A DNA stretch of 43,971 nt. Origin: Leptospiraceae bacterium. GTDB lineage: Bacteria; Spirochaetota; Leptospiria; Leptospirales; Leptospiraceae. The translations under genes were made by a program, and so were the position numbers. Location: positions 1 through 43,971 of the forward strand of contig JAIXRB010000038.1 of NCBI GenBank assembly GCA_027485405.1. Reading direction: 5' to 3'. Below, piece by piece: positions 1 through 8,461 of the stretch. Below the pieces are notes generated by a model. The model saw nothing but the letters and a program-made list of their open reading frames with translations. It was not told the DNA's origin and searched no databases. Each line of letters begins with the position of its first letter. The first letter of the stretch is position 1.

Positions 1-566
1 ATTACAACCCTTTGGTAATTAGCTAGCAGAGGAAGAATCGATTCCCAGTTTTTTCCAAAAGCATATCCACCGAAGAATAGAAAGCCCGACCAAACCAAGA
101 CCCCCAAGGTATAACTAAAGAAAAAGAGGATCACAGGCATTCCCGACATTCCGGCAACAATCGCAACAAAGAACCTTAGTCCAGCGGAGAAACGCGAGAC
201 CGAAACTACAAAAAATGAGCGCTTTGCAAACCAAGCTTTCGCCAAATCCAGTTTTTGAGAATCGGAGAGCCGAGAGATCAGTTGAAAGCGGCTACTCGCA
301 AGCACTCCCAAGATCCTCTGACCAAAAAAAAACATTGTGAAAGCCCCAATCCAGTTCCCGATCAGATTGGCAAAGAATAGACTGCCTGTGAAAAACACCG
401 AAGAGGCACGGCTGGCTAGGTAGCCTAAAAATACGGTGACCGTATCTCCCGGCCAAGGTGGGAATACGTTTTCAAAAAAGTTGGAAAAGACAGTGAACAA
501 AAATAGCCAACTGGCAGGCAGTTCGGAAATCCGAAGAAGCCAGGATTCAACGAAATTTGGGCTCAC
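1..566 (-). CDS. DedA-family (SNARE-associated/VTT) membrane protein, 3' end beyond window
   Basis: I translated this by eye from a GTG at 566-564. The frame stays open to the left edge (188 codons), so the C-terminus is missing. The product is very hydrophobic. It has the family pattern near residue 30 (FFENVFPPWPGDT), with the acidic residue and the Pro/Gly-rich re-entrant segment. A second typical segment follows around residue 120 (SRFSAGLRFFVAIVAG). DedA proteins are inner-membrane proteins, and some members act as undecaprenyl-phosphate or phospholipid flippases. The substrate here cannot be told. An in-frame TAG lies two codons upstream of the GTG, so no longer start is possible. No Shine-Dalgarno sequence precedes the GTG, and a possible -10 box sits just upstream. 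The gene is divergent from the lipoprotein gene at 630. Confidence 0.85.
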   Translation of the reverse strand, partial: MSPNFVESWLLRISELPASWLFLFTVFSNFFENVFPPWPGDTVTVFLGYLASRASSVFFTGSLFFANLIGNWIGAFTMFFFGQRILGVLASSRFQLISRLSDSQKLDLAKAWFAKRSFFVVSVSRFSAGLRFFVAIVAGMSGMPVILFFFSYTLGVLVWSGFLFFGGYAFGKNWESILPLLANYQRVV

Positions 567-573
567 GAGCTAG

Positions 574-602
574 ATTAAGTCTTTTTCTGGATCCTTTGGC
601 AA
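574..602 (-). promoter_or_regulatory. Possible sigma-70 promoter for the DedA gene
   Basis: On the minus strand TTGCCA (602-597) and CTTAAT (579-574) are separated by 17 bases. The -35 matches consensus at 5 of 6 positions and the -10 at 4 of 6. The predicted start point is about base 567, next to the GTG at 566, so the transcript would have almost no leader. That agrees with the missing Shine-Dalgarno sequence, but it is inference. Confidence 0.35.
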
Positions 603-629
603 GGAGAAAGTAAAAAAGCTGGAAGAGAG

Positions 630-1082
630 ATGCCCTTCCTATTCTCTAACTCTATGCACTTCTGTTTTCTGATCCTGGTGTTTTTGCTCTCCTGCACCCC
701 AAAACATGACGAGAGAGTAAGCTATTCCTTTGACCGAATCACCTTTGCCTTCCAACCCACCCAAGTTCCCACTCCGTTCCCTCGATCTTTCTTACCCGAC
801 GAAGTTCAATTCCAGCGATCCGTAGACCTTAAATCAGGGTTCTTAAATTCGAAAGAGGCGTATTTGGTTCTGATTTCAAAAACTGAGTCGAATAAAATAG
901 CAAGTGATATTGAATCCAGAAGCAAATTCGGAGATTGGAAGCTTTTAGAAAAAACCGAAAAAGATAAAACTATTACATTGCTTTTGGAAGGATTTCTAAA
1001 AAAATACATTTCAATTATCATTTTTGATACGGGAGAAACGCGTATCGTAAAGTATTTTTTCAAGAAGAATACAGGGTACTAA
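630..1082 (+). CDS. Small predicted lipoprotein, function unknown
   Basis: The 150-residue product starts with a hydrophobic segment ending in FLLSC, with Cys22 as the likely lipidated residue. It is probably exported and membrane anchored. The rest is polar and has no motif I recognise; it contains several basic and aromatic residues and a beta-rich-looking C-terminus. The ATG at 630 follows GGAAGAGAG closely. An internal ATG at 654 would also keep the signal peptide but has no ribosome binding site. It is first in a run of five genes, with 5 bases to the next gene, which hints at cotranscription but says nothing firm about function. Confidence 0.75.
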   Translation: MPFLFSNSMHFCFLILVFLLSCTPKHDERVSYSFDRITFAFQPTQVPTPFPRSFLPDEVQFQRSVDLKSGFLNSKEAYLVLISKTESNKIASDIESRSKFGDWKLLEKTEKDKTITLLLEGFLKKYISIIIFDTGETRIVKYFFKKNTGY

Positions 1083-1087
1083 ATTCA

Positions 1088-2197
1088 ATGAACAACTGGT
1101 TTTCGAACAAAAATGAAGTTATCGTTTATATACTATTATTCGGTCTTTTCGGTACAACTTGTTTTTCACTTTTCTTTGTTTTTAAACCTTATTTATGGGC
1201 TGGAGTTTTAGCACTTTTAGTTTATATAACTTCTCGCAAATTCCATAAATCACTTCGACATTTCTTAGGCACCAGATTCTATTTCCTATCACCTTATTTC
1301 ATGTTAATTGGTTTAATCACTTTCTTTTTCTTGCCTAGCTATTTGATTTTATCAACCTTACTCATTGAATCTCTAAATATTGTAAGCTATATTCGAAACC
1401 AATTGACCGAAGAGTCTGTTGTTTCACTCATTTTAAATTCTCCATTGATCACTGATTATTTCACGGAAACCGAATTCTTTTGGACAAAGCTACCTGAATT
1501 TTACACAGAAACTTTTGGTGGTTCCATGGACATTCTAAACCTTGATTCTATCTATGGAATTCTTAAAAATAGTTCATCCTTTCTGTTAGGTTCTATAGAG
1601 ATACCAGGAGCCATTGTTTTCAATCTCTTCTTTACCTTTATTTTGCTCTTCTTTTTGTATAAAGAAGGTTCAAGATTAGAAAACTTGATTTCCTTATACT
1701 TGCCTTTTCCAAAAGAAATTGAAGACAGACTGGGAAGGCGAATCGAGGAAGCATTGCGGACCGTTATGCTAGGAAACATTTTCATTTCTCTTTTACAAGG
1801 AGCCATGGTATATTTATTGCTCTTGTTTAGCCCTGTTTCAAACCGATTTCTACTTTCAAGCATTGCCTCCATTTTCTCATTGATTCCCGTTGTGGGCACT
1901 AGCGTCGTATGGTTGCCAGTTGGAATCTACTTAGGTCTTGTCCAGGACAATTGGCCTTTGGGTATTTTTATCATGGTGGGAGGTGCCAGTTTCTATTTGA
2001 TTCTCGAAAACCTCGTGAAACCGAAGATTTTAGATAAAAAATTGAAAACCCATCCATTCTTAATCTTTTTATCTTTAATTGGCGGATTGCAAGAATTTGG
2101 TGTTGCAGGAATCATCGTTGGACCTATGTCTCTCACTTTAGTCATTATACTTTGGGATTTTTGGAAAATCTTCCGAGAAACTCGATTTAAAACTTAA
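1088..2197 (+). CDS. AI-2E transporter family (PerM/YdiK-like) membrane protein
   Basis: The 369-residue product is a polytopic membrane protein of the family once called UPF0118. Evidence is the overall hydrophobic pattern with paired helices at the N-terminus, a soluble stretch around residues 90-160, and the C-terminal family hallmark: ENLVKPKILDKKLKTHP, then a glycine-rich helix (SLIGGLQEFGVAGIIVGP). Members include putative autoinducer-2 exporters and Na+(Li+)/H+ antiporters, so the substrate is not assignable. It sits 5 bases after the lipoprotein gene and 9 bases before xseA. Length is normal for the family. Confidence 0.88.
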   Translation: MNNWFSNKNEVIVYILLFGLFGTTCFSLFFVFKPYLWAGVLALLVYITSRKFHKSLRHFLGTRFYFLSPYFMLIGLITFFFLPSYLILSTLLIESLNIVSYIRNQLTEESVVSLILNSPLITDYFTETEFFWTKLPEFYTETFGGSMDILNLDSIYGILKNSSSFLLGSIEIPGAIVFNLFFTFILLFFLYKEGSRLENLISLYLPFPKEIEDRLGRRIEEALRTVMLGNIFISLLQGAMVYLLLLFSPVSNRFLLSSIASIFSLIPVVGTSVVWLPVGIYLGLVQDNWPLGIFIMVGGASFYLILENLVKPKILDKKLKTHPFLIFLSLIGGLQEFGVAGIIVGPMSLTLVIILWDFWKIFRETRFKT

Positions 2198-2206
2198 ACC
2201 AAATCG

Positions 2207-3499
2207 ATGGCGCTTTCCTCAACTGCGATTACAGTTTCTGAGCTAAATAGTTTTATTAAAGGACTTTTTACTCGCACCCAAGATCTAAAGAACGTTTTAG
2301 TAAAAGGAGAGATCTCAAATCTATCAGCTAGAAGCGGTAGCGATCATATTTATTTTTCTCTAAAAGATAAGAATTCAATCATCAAATGCAATTTCTTTAG
2401 TTTTCAGAACAGAAACTACAAAGGTAAGCCTCTACAGAATGGAATGGAAGTTTTGGTTTCTGGCAATGTATCCGTTTACGAAGTCCAAGGAACTTACAAT
2501 ATCCAAGTCCAAACTGTCGAAGAACTGGGCAAAGGAGACATCTTTTTTCAAATCGAACTCCTAAAAAAGAAGCTCTTCGAAAAAGGGATCTTTGCGCCTG
2601 AGCATAAGAAACCTATCCCTTTCTTTCCAAAGAGAATTGGCATAGCCACCTCTCCTAAGGGTGCCGCCATAGAAGATATAATCAAAAATGCCCTAGAGCT
2701 AAATCCATATTTACAAATTCTGGTTTCACCCTGTTTGGTGCAAGGTGACGGAGCTCCTGAATCCATTGTGGAAGCCATTCAATTACTAAATGATCCTGTT
2801 TGGGAAGTTGATGTTATCATCGCTGGACGAGGCGGTGGAGCTACAGAAGATCTAATGGCATTCAATGATGAAAGAGTTGTTATGGCTTTTTTTGAATCAA
2901 GGATTCCCATTGTTTCAGCAGTGGGACACGAAATCGACCACAGCTTGTCGGACTATGCGGCTGATCAATACACTTCAACCCCAACGGCGGCGGCAAAACT
3001 GGTTGTCCCTGATGTGCGCCAAATCCTGGATCGATTGGAAGAATTGGAAGACCGATTAAAAAACTCTTTGAAACTCTATATCTCAACTAAAACTGATAAA
3101 TTGCAAACCTTACAGAATAGATACATTTTTCAAAATCCAAAAACCCTGCTTGAAAACTCGATGCACCGTCTCGATGAGGTGATGGATAAGATTCTCTCTC
3201 GTGCTAAGAACGGAATTGGACTCAAGCGAGAATCTTTGAAAGAAGTTGGTTTGTTATCTCAGTCCATCCAACTTGTGTATCAAACCAAAGCTGGACGGTT
3301 GGACTTAGCAAAGGAAAGACTTGAAAATTTCTCGCCATTAGGAACGCTCAAGCGTGGCTATTCGGTTTTACGAAACGCCAAGAAAGAAGTCCTAACACAT
3401 ATCAAAGATGTAAAAGTGGGAGAAAAGGGACAAGTAATTTTACAAGACGGTATACTAACAGTGGAAATTCAGAAAAAAGAAAAAGGTTGGATAGAATGA
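2207..3499 (+). CDS. xseA: Exodeoxyribonuclease VII large subunit
   Basis: This 430-residue protein is the catalytic subunit of exonuclease VII, which with XseB degrades single-stranded DNA to oligonucleotides. An N-terminal OB-fold (about residues 8-105; VLVKGEISNLSARSGSDHIYF) is followed by the nuclease core containing IAGRGGGATEDL and VSAVGHEIDHSLSDYAAD, then a coiled-coil region and the typical C-terminus (LKRGYSVLRNAKKEVLTHI). The ATG at 2207 has no clear Shine-Dalgarno sequence, so translation may be coupled to the preceding gene. Its stop overlaps the xseB start (ATGA), as expected for subunits made together. Confidence 0.97.
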   Translation: MALSSTAITVSELNSFIKGLFTRTQDLKNVLVKGEISNLSARSGSDHIYFSLKDKNSIIKCNFFSFQNRNYKGKPLQNGMEVLVSGNVSVYEVQGTYNIQVQTVEELGKGDIFFQIELLKKKLFEKGIFAPEHKKPIPFFPKRIGIATSPKGAAIEDIIKNALELNPYLQILVSPCLVQGDGAPESIVEAIQLLNDPVWEVDVIIAGRGGGATEDLMAFNDERVVMAFFESRIPIVSAVGHEIDHSLSDYAADQYTSTPTAAAKLVVPDVRQILDRLEELEDRLKNSLKLYISTKTDKLQTLQNRYIFQNPKTLLENSMHRLDEVMDKILSRAKNGIGLKRESLKEVGLLSQSIQLVYQTKAGRLDLAKERLENFSPLGTLKRGYSVLRNAKKEVLTHIKDVKVGEKGQVILQDGILTVEIQKKEKGWIE

Positions 3500-3768
3500 G
3501 CACAAAGCAAAAATCTTTTGAAGAAGCTATCAAAGAACTAGAAGCAATTGCTGAAAAACTGGAGAAAGGGCAATTGAGTTTGGAGGAGTCCATTCTAGCT
3601 TATGAAAAGGGTATCGAGTTGAAGAACCTTTGCAATACTAAACTGAAAGAAGCTGAAACTAAAATCGAAACTTTAGTGAAATCCGAAAAAGGCGAAGTAA
3701 CAAAAACTCAGATCAAAAGTAAAATGCAGAAAGAAGTCGAATCTGACGAAAAGGACGCTCTTTTCTAA
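3496..3768 (+). CDS. xseB: Exodeoxyribonuclease VII small subunit
   Basis: The 90-residue product has the family signature SFEEAIKELEAIAEKLEKGQ, then LSLEESILAYEKGIEL, a helical hairpin that binds the XseA coiled coil. I chose the ATG at 3496 because it forms an ATGA overlap with the xseA stop. A start three codons upstream (3487) is possible but would lie further inside xseA. The C-terminal tail is highly charged and probably disordered. The symporter gene begins 2 bases after its stop. Confidence 0.95.
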   Translation: MSTKQKSFEEAIKELEAIAEKLEKGQLSLEESILAYEKGIELKNLCNTKLKEAETKIETLVKSEKGEVTKTQIKSKMQKEVESDEKDALF

Positions 3769-3770
3769 GG

Positions 3771-5171
3771 ATGAATTGGCAGGGTTTTTGGATTTTCCTT
3801 TACTTAGCGGGAACAATATGGATTGGAGTTTATGCCGCCAAGCGAGTGAAAAATGCAAAAGATTTTATTTTAGCAGGTAGAAGTCTACCCTTACCCATTT
3901 CCACTGCGGCTCTTTTTGCTACCTGGTTTGGTAGCGAAACAATTCTAGGCTCCTCCGTAGAATTCGCAAAATACGGATTTATGGGTGTCATCCAAGATCC
4001 ATTGGGAGCGGCACTTTGCTTGTTTCTTTTAGGAGCGGTATTTGCTCGTCCTCTGTACAAAATGCAGATTCTAACCTTCGGTGACTTTTATCGAATCAAG
4101 TTTGGAAAAAGAATGGAGTTTATTTCGGGTGTCTGTTTGATTCTTTCTTACTTTGGGTGGATCGCGGCCCAATTTGTAGCGCTCGGAATCTTATTTCAAC
4201 TGATCTTTGGTCTTCCTCAATGGATTGGAATTTCTGCTGGGGCTTTGCTCGTTGTTTTTTATACATACTTAGGTGGTATGTGGTCTGTTTCTCTCACGGA
4301 CTTTGTACAATCCATTTCTATCGTAATTGGACTGATCGCAGTGTTTTATTTTATTCAAGATGAGCTTCCCATTCTTTCTATCATAGAAAAAGCACCGCCA
4401 ACCTTTTTTCAAATTCTACCTGAGCATACACCTAATTCTTATGTTCATTATATCTCCGCTTGGATTGTCATAGGATTAGGTTCTATTCCGCAACAAGACT
4501 TGTTCCAAAGAGTCATGTCTGCTAAGTCGGAAAAGGTGGCAGTTCAGGCGGCCTTACTTTCATCTTTGCTTTATCTAGTTTTTTCGATGATCCCTTTATT
4601 TCTCGGACTTTCAGCGATGATAGCCTTTCCGGACTTTTCTCTGGAAGGTGACAACTCACAGATGCTAATTCCAATGCTCGTTCAGAACAAAACTCCAGAA
4701 TGGATTCAAATTCTCTTTTTTTCAGCATTGTTTTCGGCCATTCTCTCTTCAGCTTCTGGAGCAATTTTGGCTCCTTCCTCCATTCTTTCTGAAAACATTT
4801 TAAAACATCTTTGGAAAGATGAATCAAAGGTCAGCTTGTTGAATTTGAGTCGCTATTCAGTGTTAGTGGTTTCTATTGTATCTTATTTTTTAGCGATCGG
4901 TAAACCCAGCATATATGCTTTAGTAGAAGATTCCAGTGGCATTTCTTTAGTAACCCTTTTCATTCCATTGGTTTTTGGGCTATATTCAAAAAGAGTTTCC
5001 GAATCTGCTGGAATATTTTCCTTAGTTCTAGGTTTGGTGACCTGGATTGGATTGGAGTTTCTAGCTGATGACCAAACAAGTCATTTCTATGGAACAGTAG
5101 TCAGTTTTTTTGGAATTTTAGTTGGTATGTTTCTTTTCCCAAAGAGCTCGCTCGAGCAACCAATCAAATAA
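3771..5171 (+). CDS. Sodium:solute symporter family (SSS) transporter
   Basis: This 466-residue protein has about 12-13 membrane helices of the SSS (LeuT-fold) family. It imports a small solute using the sodium gradient. Two diagnostic regions are visible. The first is TM1 with AGRSLPLPISTAALFATWFG, then GSETILG. The second is the conserved helix near residue 325 (FSAILSSASGAILAPSSI), whose Ser pair corresponds to the sodium-2 site of PutP-type transporters. The substrate (proline, pantothenate, sugar or other) cannot be deduced. It is the last gene of the xse run. Its final 54 bases overlap the 3' end of ddl on the other strand. Confidence 0.93.
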   Translation: MNWQGFWIFLYLAGTIWIGVYAAKRVKNAKDFILAGRSLPLPISTAALFATWFGSETILGSSVEFAKYGFMGVIQDPLGAALCLFLLGAVFARPLYKMQILTFGDFYRIKFGKRMEFISGVCLILSYFGWIAAQFVALGILFQLIFGLPQWIGISAGALLVVFYTYLGGMWSVSLTDFVQSISIVIGLIAVFYFIQDELPILSIIEKAPPTFFQILPEHTPNSYVHYISAWIVIGLGSIPQQDLFQRVMSAKSEKVAVQAALLSSLLYLVFSMIPLFLGLSAMIAFPDFSLEGDNSQMLIPMLVQNKTPEWIQILFFSALFSAILSSASGAILAPSSILSENILKHLWKDESKVSLLNLSRYSVLVVSIVSYFLAIGKPSIYALVEDSSGISLVTLFIPLVFGLYSKRVSESAGIFSLVLGLVTWIGLEFLADDQTSHFYGTVVSFFGILVGMFLFPKSSLEQPIK

Positions 5172-6218
5172 ATCTACCATTTCGATACCGACAGCTTTCG
5201 CTTGTTGTGGGATTAAACTAGTTCCAGTCATACCTGGCAAAGTGTTTGTCTCTAAAATATAAGGAATCTGGTCTTGAATGATAAAATCGGTTCTAGAATA
5301 CCCTCGACAACCTAAACCCAAATGAGCCTTCATTGCTTGGGCTTGCAATTCCTTAGTCAGACTCTCCGAAATAGGAGCAGGAGTGATTTCTTCCGAACCG
5401 CCCTTTGTGTACTTGGCTTTGTAGTCGAAGAATTCGGATTTTGGACGAATCTCCGTTGGAACCAACGGTTCCAAACTAAATTTGTTATCTTTGATACGCT
5501 CTACAACTCCGATAGAAACTTCTGTTCCACGGATCAATTCTTGGACTAAGAATCTTTCTTCGGTTTCAAATCCCTTTTCCAAAAATTGAATGGCTTCTCG
5601 AATTGAACTAGCGGGAGAAGTACTAACACTGGATCCACCTAAGGTTGGCTTAATAAAAACAGGAAAATTGAGATTTGAGGATTCCAGAATTTGTTTGATT
5701 TTTGAAATTTCTTTTTTTTCAATTTCTAAGTTTGGCGCAACTTGCAAGCGCAGTTGTTGGAAAAGTAAGTTGCTTCTCTTTTTGTCCATGGCTAGCGCTG
5801 ATGCCAAGACCCCAGAACCTGTGTAGGGCAAATCTATGGTCTCTAGAAAACCCTGCACTCTTCCGTCTTCTCCAGAACCACCGTGCAAGCCATTGAACAC
5901 GACATCCAAACCATCAAGATCCGAAAGGTTTACTCTTGGTCCCTGGTTTGGGATTGGGATTCCTTGCTTTTCGCAAAAGATCTTTTCAAAGCTAGAGGCA
6001 AATTGACCTTCCGATTCGGAAAGTTCGGATTCAAGAGGGAATTCACCTTCGAAAGCTTTGGGTACCAACCAAACACCAGTTTTTGAAATCAGGATTGGCT
6101 TTACTCGGTATTTGTTTCGATCGATGGTTTGGTAGATAAACCGTGAAGATCGCAAAGAAATTTCATGTTCAGAGGAACTACCGCCCAGAAGCAGTCCGAC
6201 TAGAGTTGGTTTTTGCAT
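5118..6218 (-). CDS. ddl: D-alanine--D-alanine ligase
   Basis: This 366-residue ATP-grasp enzyme joins two D-alanines for the peptidoglycan stem peptide. Visible features are the N-terminal substrate motif (LLGGSSSEHEISL), the ATP-binding segment FPVFIKPTLGGSSVST, the omega-loop FFDYKAKYTKGG, and the C-terminal catalytic block YSRTDFI followed by LETNTLPGMTGTSLIPQ. The Tyr in FFDYKAKY fits D-Ala-D-Ala specificity. The ATG at 6218 has no obvious Shine-Dalgarno sequence. It is divergent from the 6269 gene with 50 bases between. Its 3' end runs 54 bases into the symporter gene, so no terminator lies between them. Confidence 0.97.
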   Translation of the reverse strand: MQKPTLVGLLLGGSSSEHEISLRSSRFIYQTIDRNKYRVKPILISKTGVWLVPKAFEGEFPLESELSESEGQFASSFEKIFCEKQGIPIPNQGPRVNLSDLDGLDVVFNGLHGGSGEDGRVQGFLETIDLPYTGSGVLASALAMDKKRSNLLFQQLRLQVAPNLEIEKKEISKIKQILESSNLNFPVFIKPTLGGSSVSTSPASSIREAIQFLEKGFETEERFLVQELIRGTEVSIGVVERIKDNKFSLEPLVPTEIRPKSEFFDYKAKYTKGGSEEITPAPISESLTKELQAQAMKAHLGLGCRGYSRTDFIIQDQIPYILETNTLPGMTGTSLIPQQAKAVGIEMVDLFDWLLERALWEKKHTN

Positions 6219-6268
6219 TGGTTATTCACTTGCTCAATTAGTCTCAATCCTGCATCTTTCTAAAGAGA

Positions 6269-7681
6269 GTGCTTTTTTCCACTAAAAAACCCTGGTTTTT
6301 GGTTCTCATTTTCGGGCTTCTGCCCTCTACCCTTTTTGCCAAGTTACCCACTCACTTTACAAACCAAACCCCTTCCGACTACTACCAGTTTTGGTTTTTG
6401 TACGAGGCAGAAAAGAGAGGCTCACAATCGTTAACAGCTTTTCGACCATTTTATTACAGTTACTCTGATAAAACAACAGCTCTTGAATCCAGATCCTATG
6501 TTATGCCCATCTTCTACAAAGAAGAAACCAACCATTGGTATACCTGGACTTCTCTTTTCTTTTTTACTGGAACGGGCATTAAACATCCAGAAGGAGAGGA
6601 AGAAGAAGACACAACTCTAATGCCATTCTTTTTTTGGGGAAAAGGAGAGTCTCTCCGCGAATCCTATTTTGGTTTTTTCCCGTTTTATGGACACTTGAGA
6701 AGTAAGCTTTCTTATTCTGAAATTAAATTCGCAATGTTTCCTGTCTATGCTGAGTGGAAGTATAAAACGTATTCGGCGAAAAGTGTTCTATGGCCTTTTC
6801 TGTTGATTGGAAAAAGTGAATTGCGAGATGATTTTAGACTTTTTCCGTTTTACTCCGTAAAAGAACATCTCGGAAGATACAAGAGACAGTCAATTCTCTG
6901 GCCCTTTATCCAATGGGGCGAGGAAAAGCTAAATAAAAAAGAACCGACTTCATACAGCTTCTTTTTTCCATTTTACAATAGGAAGGACAGCCAAGATGGT
7001 AACATGAAAAGTAGGGCCTTTCTTTGGTTTCCGATTTTAAATTCTTTGTTTTCTTACGGTTATGATCGCAAAACAGGACACAGGAACTATTCAGCACTCT
7101 TCATTTTTTTCCAGTATGGTACTTCTGACAAAAAGGATATGGAAAAAATAGTCATTTTTCCGTTTTATGGATATTCCTACTTTGCGAACAAAGAAGCAGA
7201 ATACATCACTCCCTTTTACATTCGTCTGACACAAAACACATCTCACTTAAAAGCAGAAGACCTGTTCGTACTTCCTTTTTTATCTATTATGAACCAAGAA
7301 TTTCCCCAAACTGGGAGAAAGGATCGATATATCAAATTCTGGCCATTCTTTCGAATCCAAGAAGACTCCGAATCCAATTACGTCTTCAATACTGTCTCCC
7401 TTTTGCCAGTTCGTTTTGAAGCCTTTGAAGATGTTTGGGATCCAATTTTTAGCATTGTTGAATATAAGCGAGAAAGTAACGGAGAAAAACGAATCAATCT
7501 AGTAAGTAGGCTCTATTCTCAAAGGTGGACGGATAAAAAGACGTCCATTCATATTCCCTTATTAGCCGAAATCCAAATTGAAGAGTCTGGTTTTTCTTAC
7601 CAATTCCTCTATGGATTTTTGGGCATTGACACTAGAAAGGAAAAATCAGAGATTCAGATTCTATGGCTCTTAAAAGTTTAG
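6269..7681 (+). CDS. Exported protein with repeated aromatic-proline motifs, upstream of mla genes
   Basis: I do not recognise a named family. The 470-residue product starts at a GTG (6269) and has a clear signal peptide ending LFA/KLP around residue 24. The mature part holds roughly a dozen short motifs of the form hydrophobic-Pro-Phe/Val-Tyr/Phe (LMPFFFWG, FFPFYG, MFPVYAEW, LWPFLLIG, LFPFYS, LWPFIQWG, FFPFYN, IFPFYGY, LPFLSI, FWPFFRI). They are separated by about 20-30 polar residues with frequent Lys/Asp/Glu turns. Short alternating aromatic stretches like this suggest a beta-rich protein, perhaps an outer-membrane barrel, but that is inference. Its last 19 bases overlap the permease gene at 7663, so it belongs to the Mla-type operon. 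Confidence 0.8.
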   Translation: MLFSTKKPWFLVLIFGLLPSTLFAKLPTHFTNQTPSDYYQFWFLYEAEKRGSQSLTAFRPFYYSYSDKTTALESRSYVMPIFYKEETNHWYTWTSLFFFTGTGIKHPEGEEEEDTTLMPFFFWGKGESLRESYFGFFPFYGHLRSKLSYSEIKFAMFPVYAEWKYKTYSAKSVLWPFLLIGKSELRDDFRLFPFYSVKEHLGRYKRQSILWPFIQWGEEKLNKKEPTSYSFFFPFYNRKDSQDGNMKSRAFLWFPILNSLFSYGYDRKTGHRNYSALFIFFQYGTSDKKDMEKIVIFPFYGYSYFANKEAEYITPFYIRLTQNTSHLKAEDLFVLPFLSIMNQEFPQTGRKDRYIKFWPFFRIQEDSESNYVFNTVSLLPVRFEAFEDVWDPIFSIVEYKRESNGEKRINLVSRLYSQRWTDKKTSIHIPLLAEIQIEESGFSYQFLYGFLGIDTRKEKSEIQILWLLKV

Positions 7682-8451
7682 CCAATCTTCCAAACCGTAT
7701 CTTAGGTGTTTTAGAAGGAATGGGGTTTACCGTACTTCTTCTTTTTCAGACAATTCTGCAAACACCCTACATCTTTTTTAAACGCAAAGAAATCCTCGAA
7801 CAGATGTTTATTGCTGGAGTGGGCTCCTTATTTGTAGTCTCTGTTGTCAGCATTTTTACCGGAATGATCATGGGACTAAACACTGGTCTTGGTTTACGTG
7901 ACTTCGGAGCCGAAGGTCAAATCGGACTTTTACTTACAATCACTCTCACTAGAGAAATGTCTCCCTTTATGACCTCTTTGATTCTTGCGGCTTCTGTCGG
8001 TTCTGCGATGGCGGCTGAGATCGGAACCATGAAAGTCTCCGAAGAAATCGACGCCTTGGAAGTTATGTCCATTAGTCCTGTCCGATATCTGGTTCTGCCC
8101 CGCATTTTAGGTTTTTCACTGATGGTACCCGTTCTTTGTGTCTATTCAAGTACTTTGGGTATTTTGGGAGGAGCAGTCATAGGGAAATTTCAATTAGGTA
8201 TAGATATCATAGCTTATTTCCAAGACGTACAAAGTCGCATCACATCCGTTCCTGGCTTAAAAGATTTGTATGTCGGAATCTTTAAAGGCTATATTTTTGG
8301 ACTAACGGTTTCAACTATTTCTTGTAGCCAAGGACTTCGAACCCAAGGCGGAGCCATTGGAGTGGGAGAAACTACGAGAAAAGCTGTTGTTACTTCTTTT
8401 TTAATGGTTATTTTTTTCGGATATGTGATGACGGCTCTATTTTATAATTGA
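7663..8451 (+). CDS. mlaE: MlaE-family ABC transporter permease
   Basis: The 262-residue inner-membrane permease belongs to the MlaE/YrbE/TGD1 family, which moves phospholipids between membranes together with MlaF and MCE proteins. Family features are the central FTGMIMGLNTG helix, the segment TLTREMSPFMTSLILAASVG, and the cytoplasmic coupling region AAEIGTMKVSEEIDALEVM followed by PVRYLVLPR. About five to six membrane segments are visible. The ATG lies inside the end of the upstream gene and no strong ribosome binding site is seen, which suggests translational coupling. mlaF follows after 10 bases. Confidence 0.95.
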   Translation: MALKSLANLPNRILGVLEGMGFTVLLLFQTILQTPYIFFKRKEILEQMFIAGVGSLFVVSVVSIFTGMIMGLNTGLGLRDFGAEGQIGLLLTITLTREMSPFMTSLILAASVGSAMAAEIGTMKVSEEIDALEVMSISPVRYLVLPRILGFSLMVPVLCVYSSTLGILGGAVIGKFQLGIDIIAYFQDVQSRITSVPGLKDLYVGIFKGYIFGLTVSTISCSQGLRTQGGAIGVGETTRKAVVTSFLMVIFFGYVMTALFYN

Positions 8452-8461
8452 GTTTAATTTT

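Noticed and set aside
2865..3059. Short alternative frame within xseA
   Set aside because: xseA is intact in its own frame with conserved motifs over the same bases.
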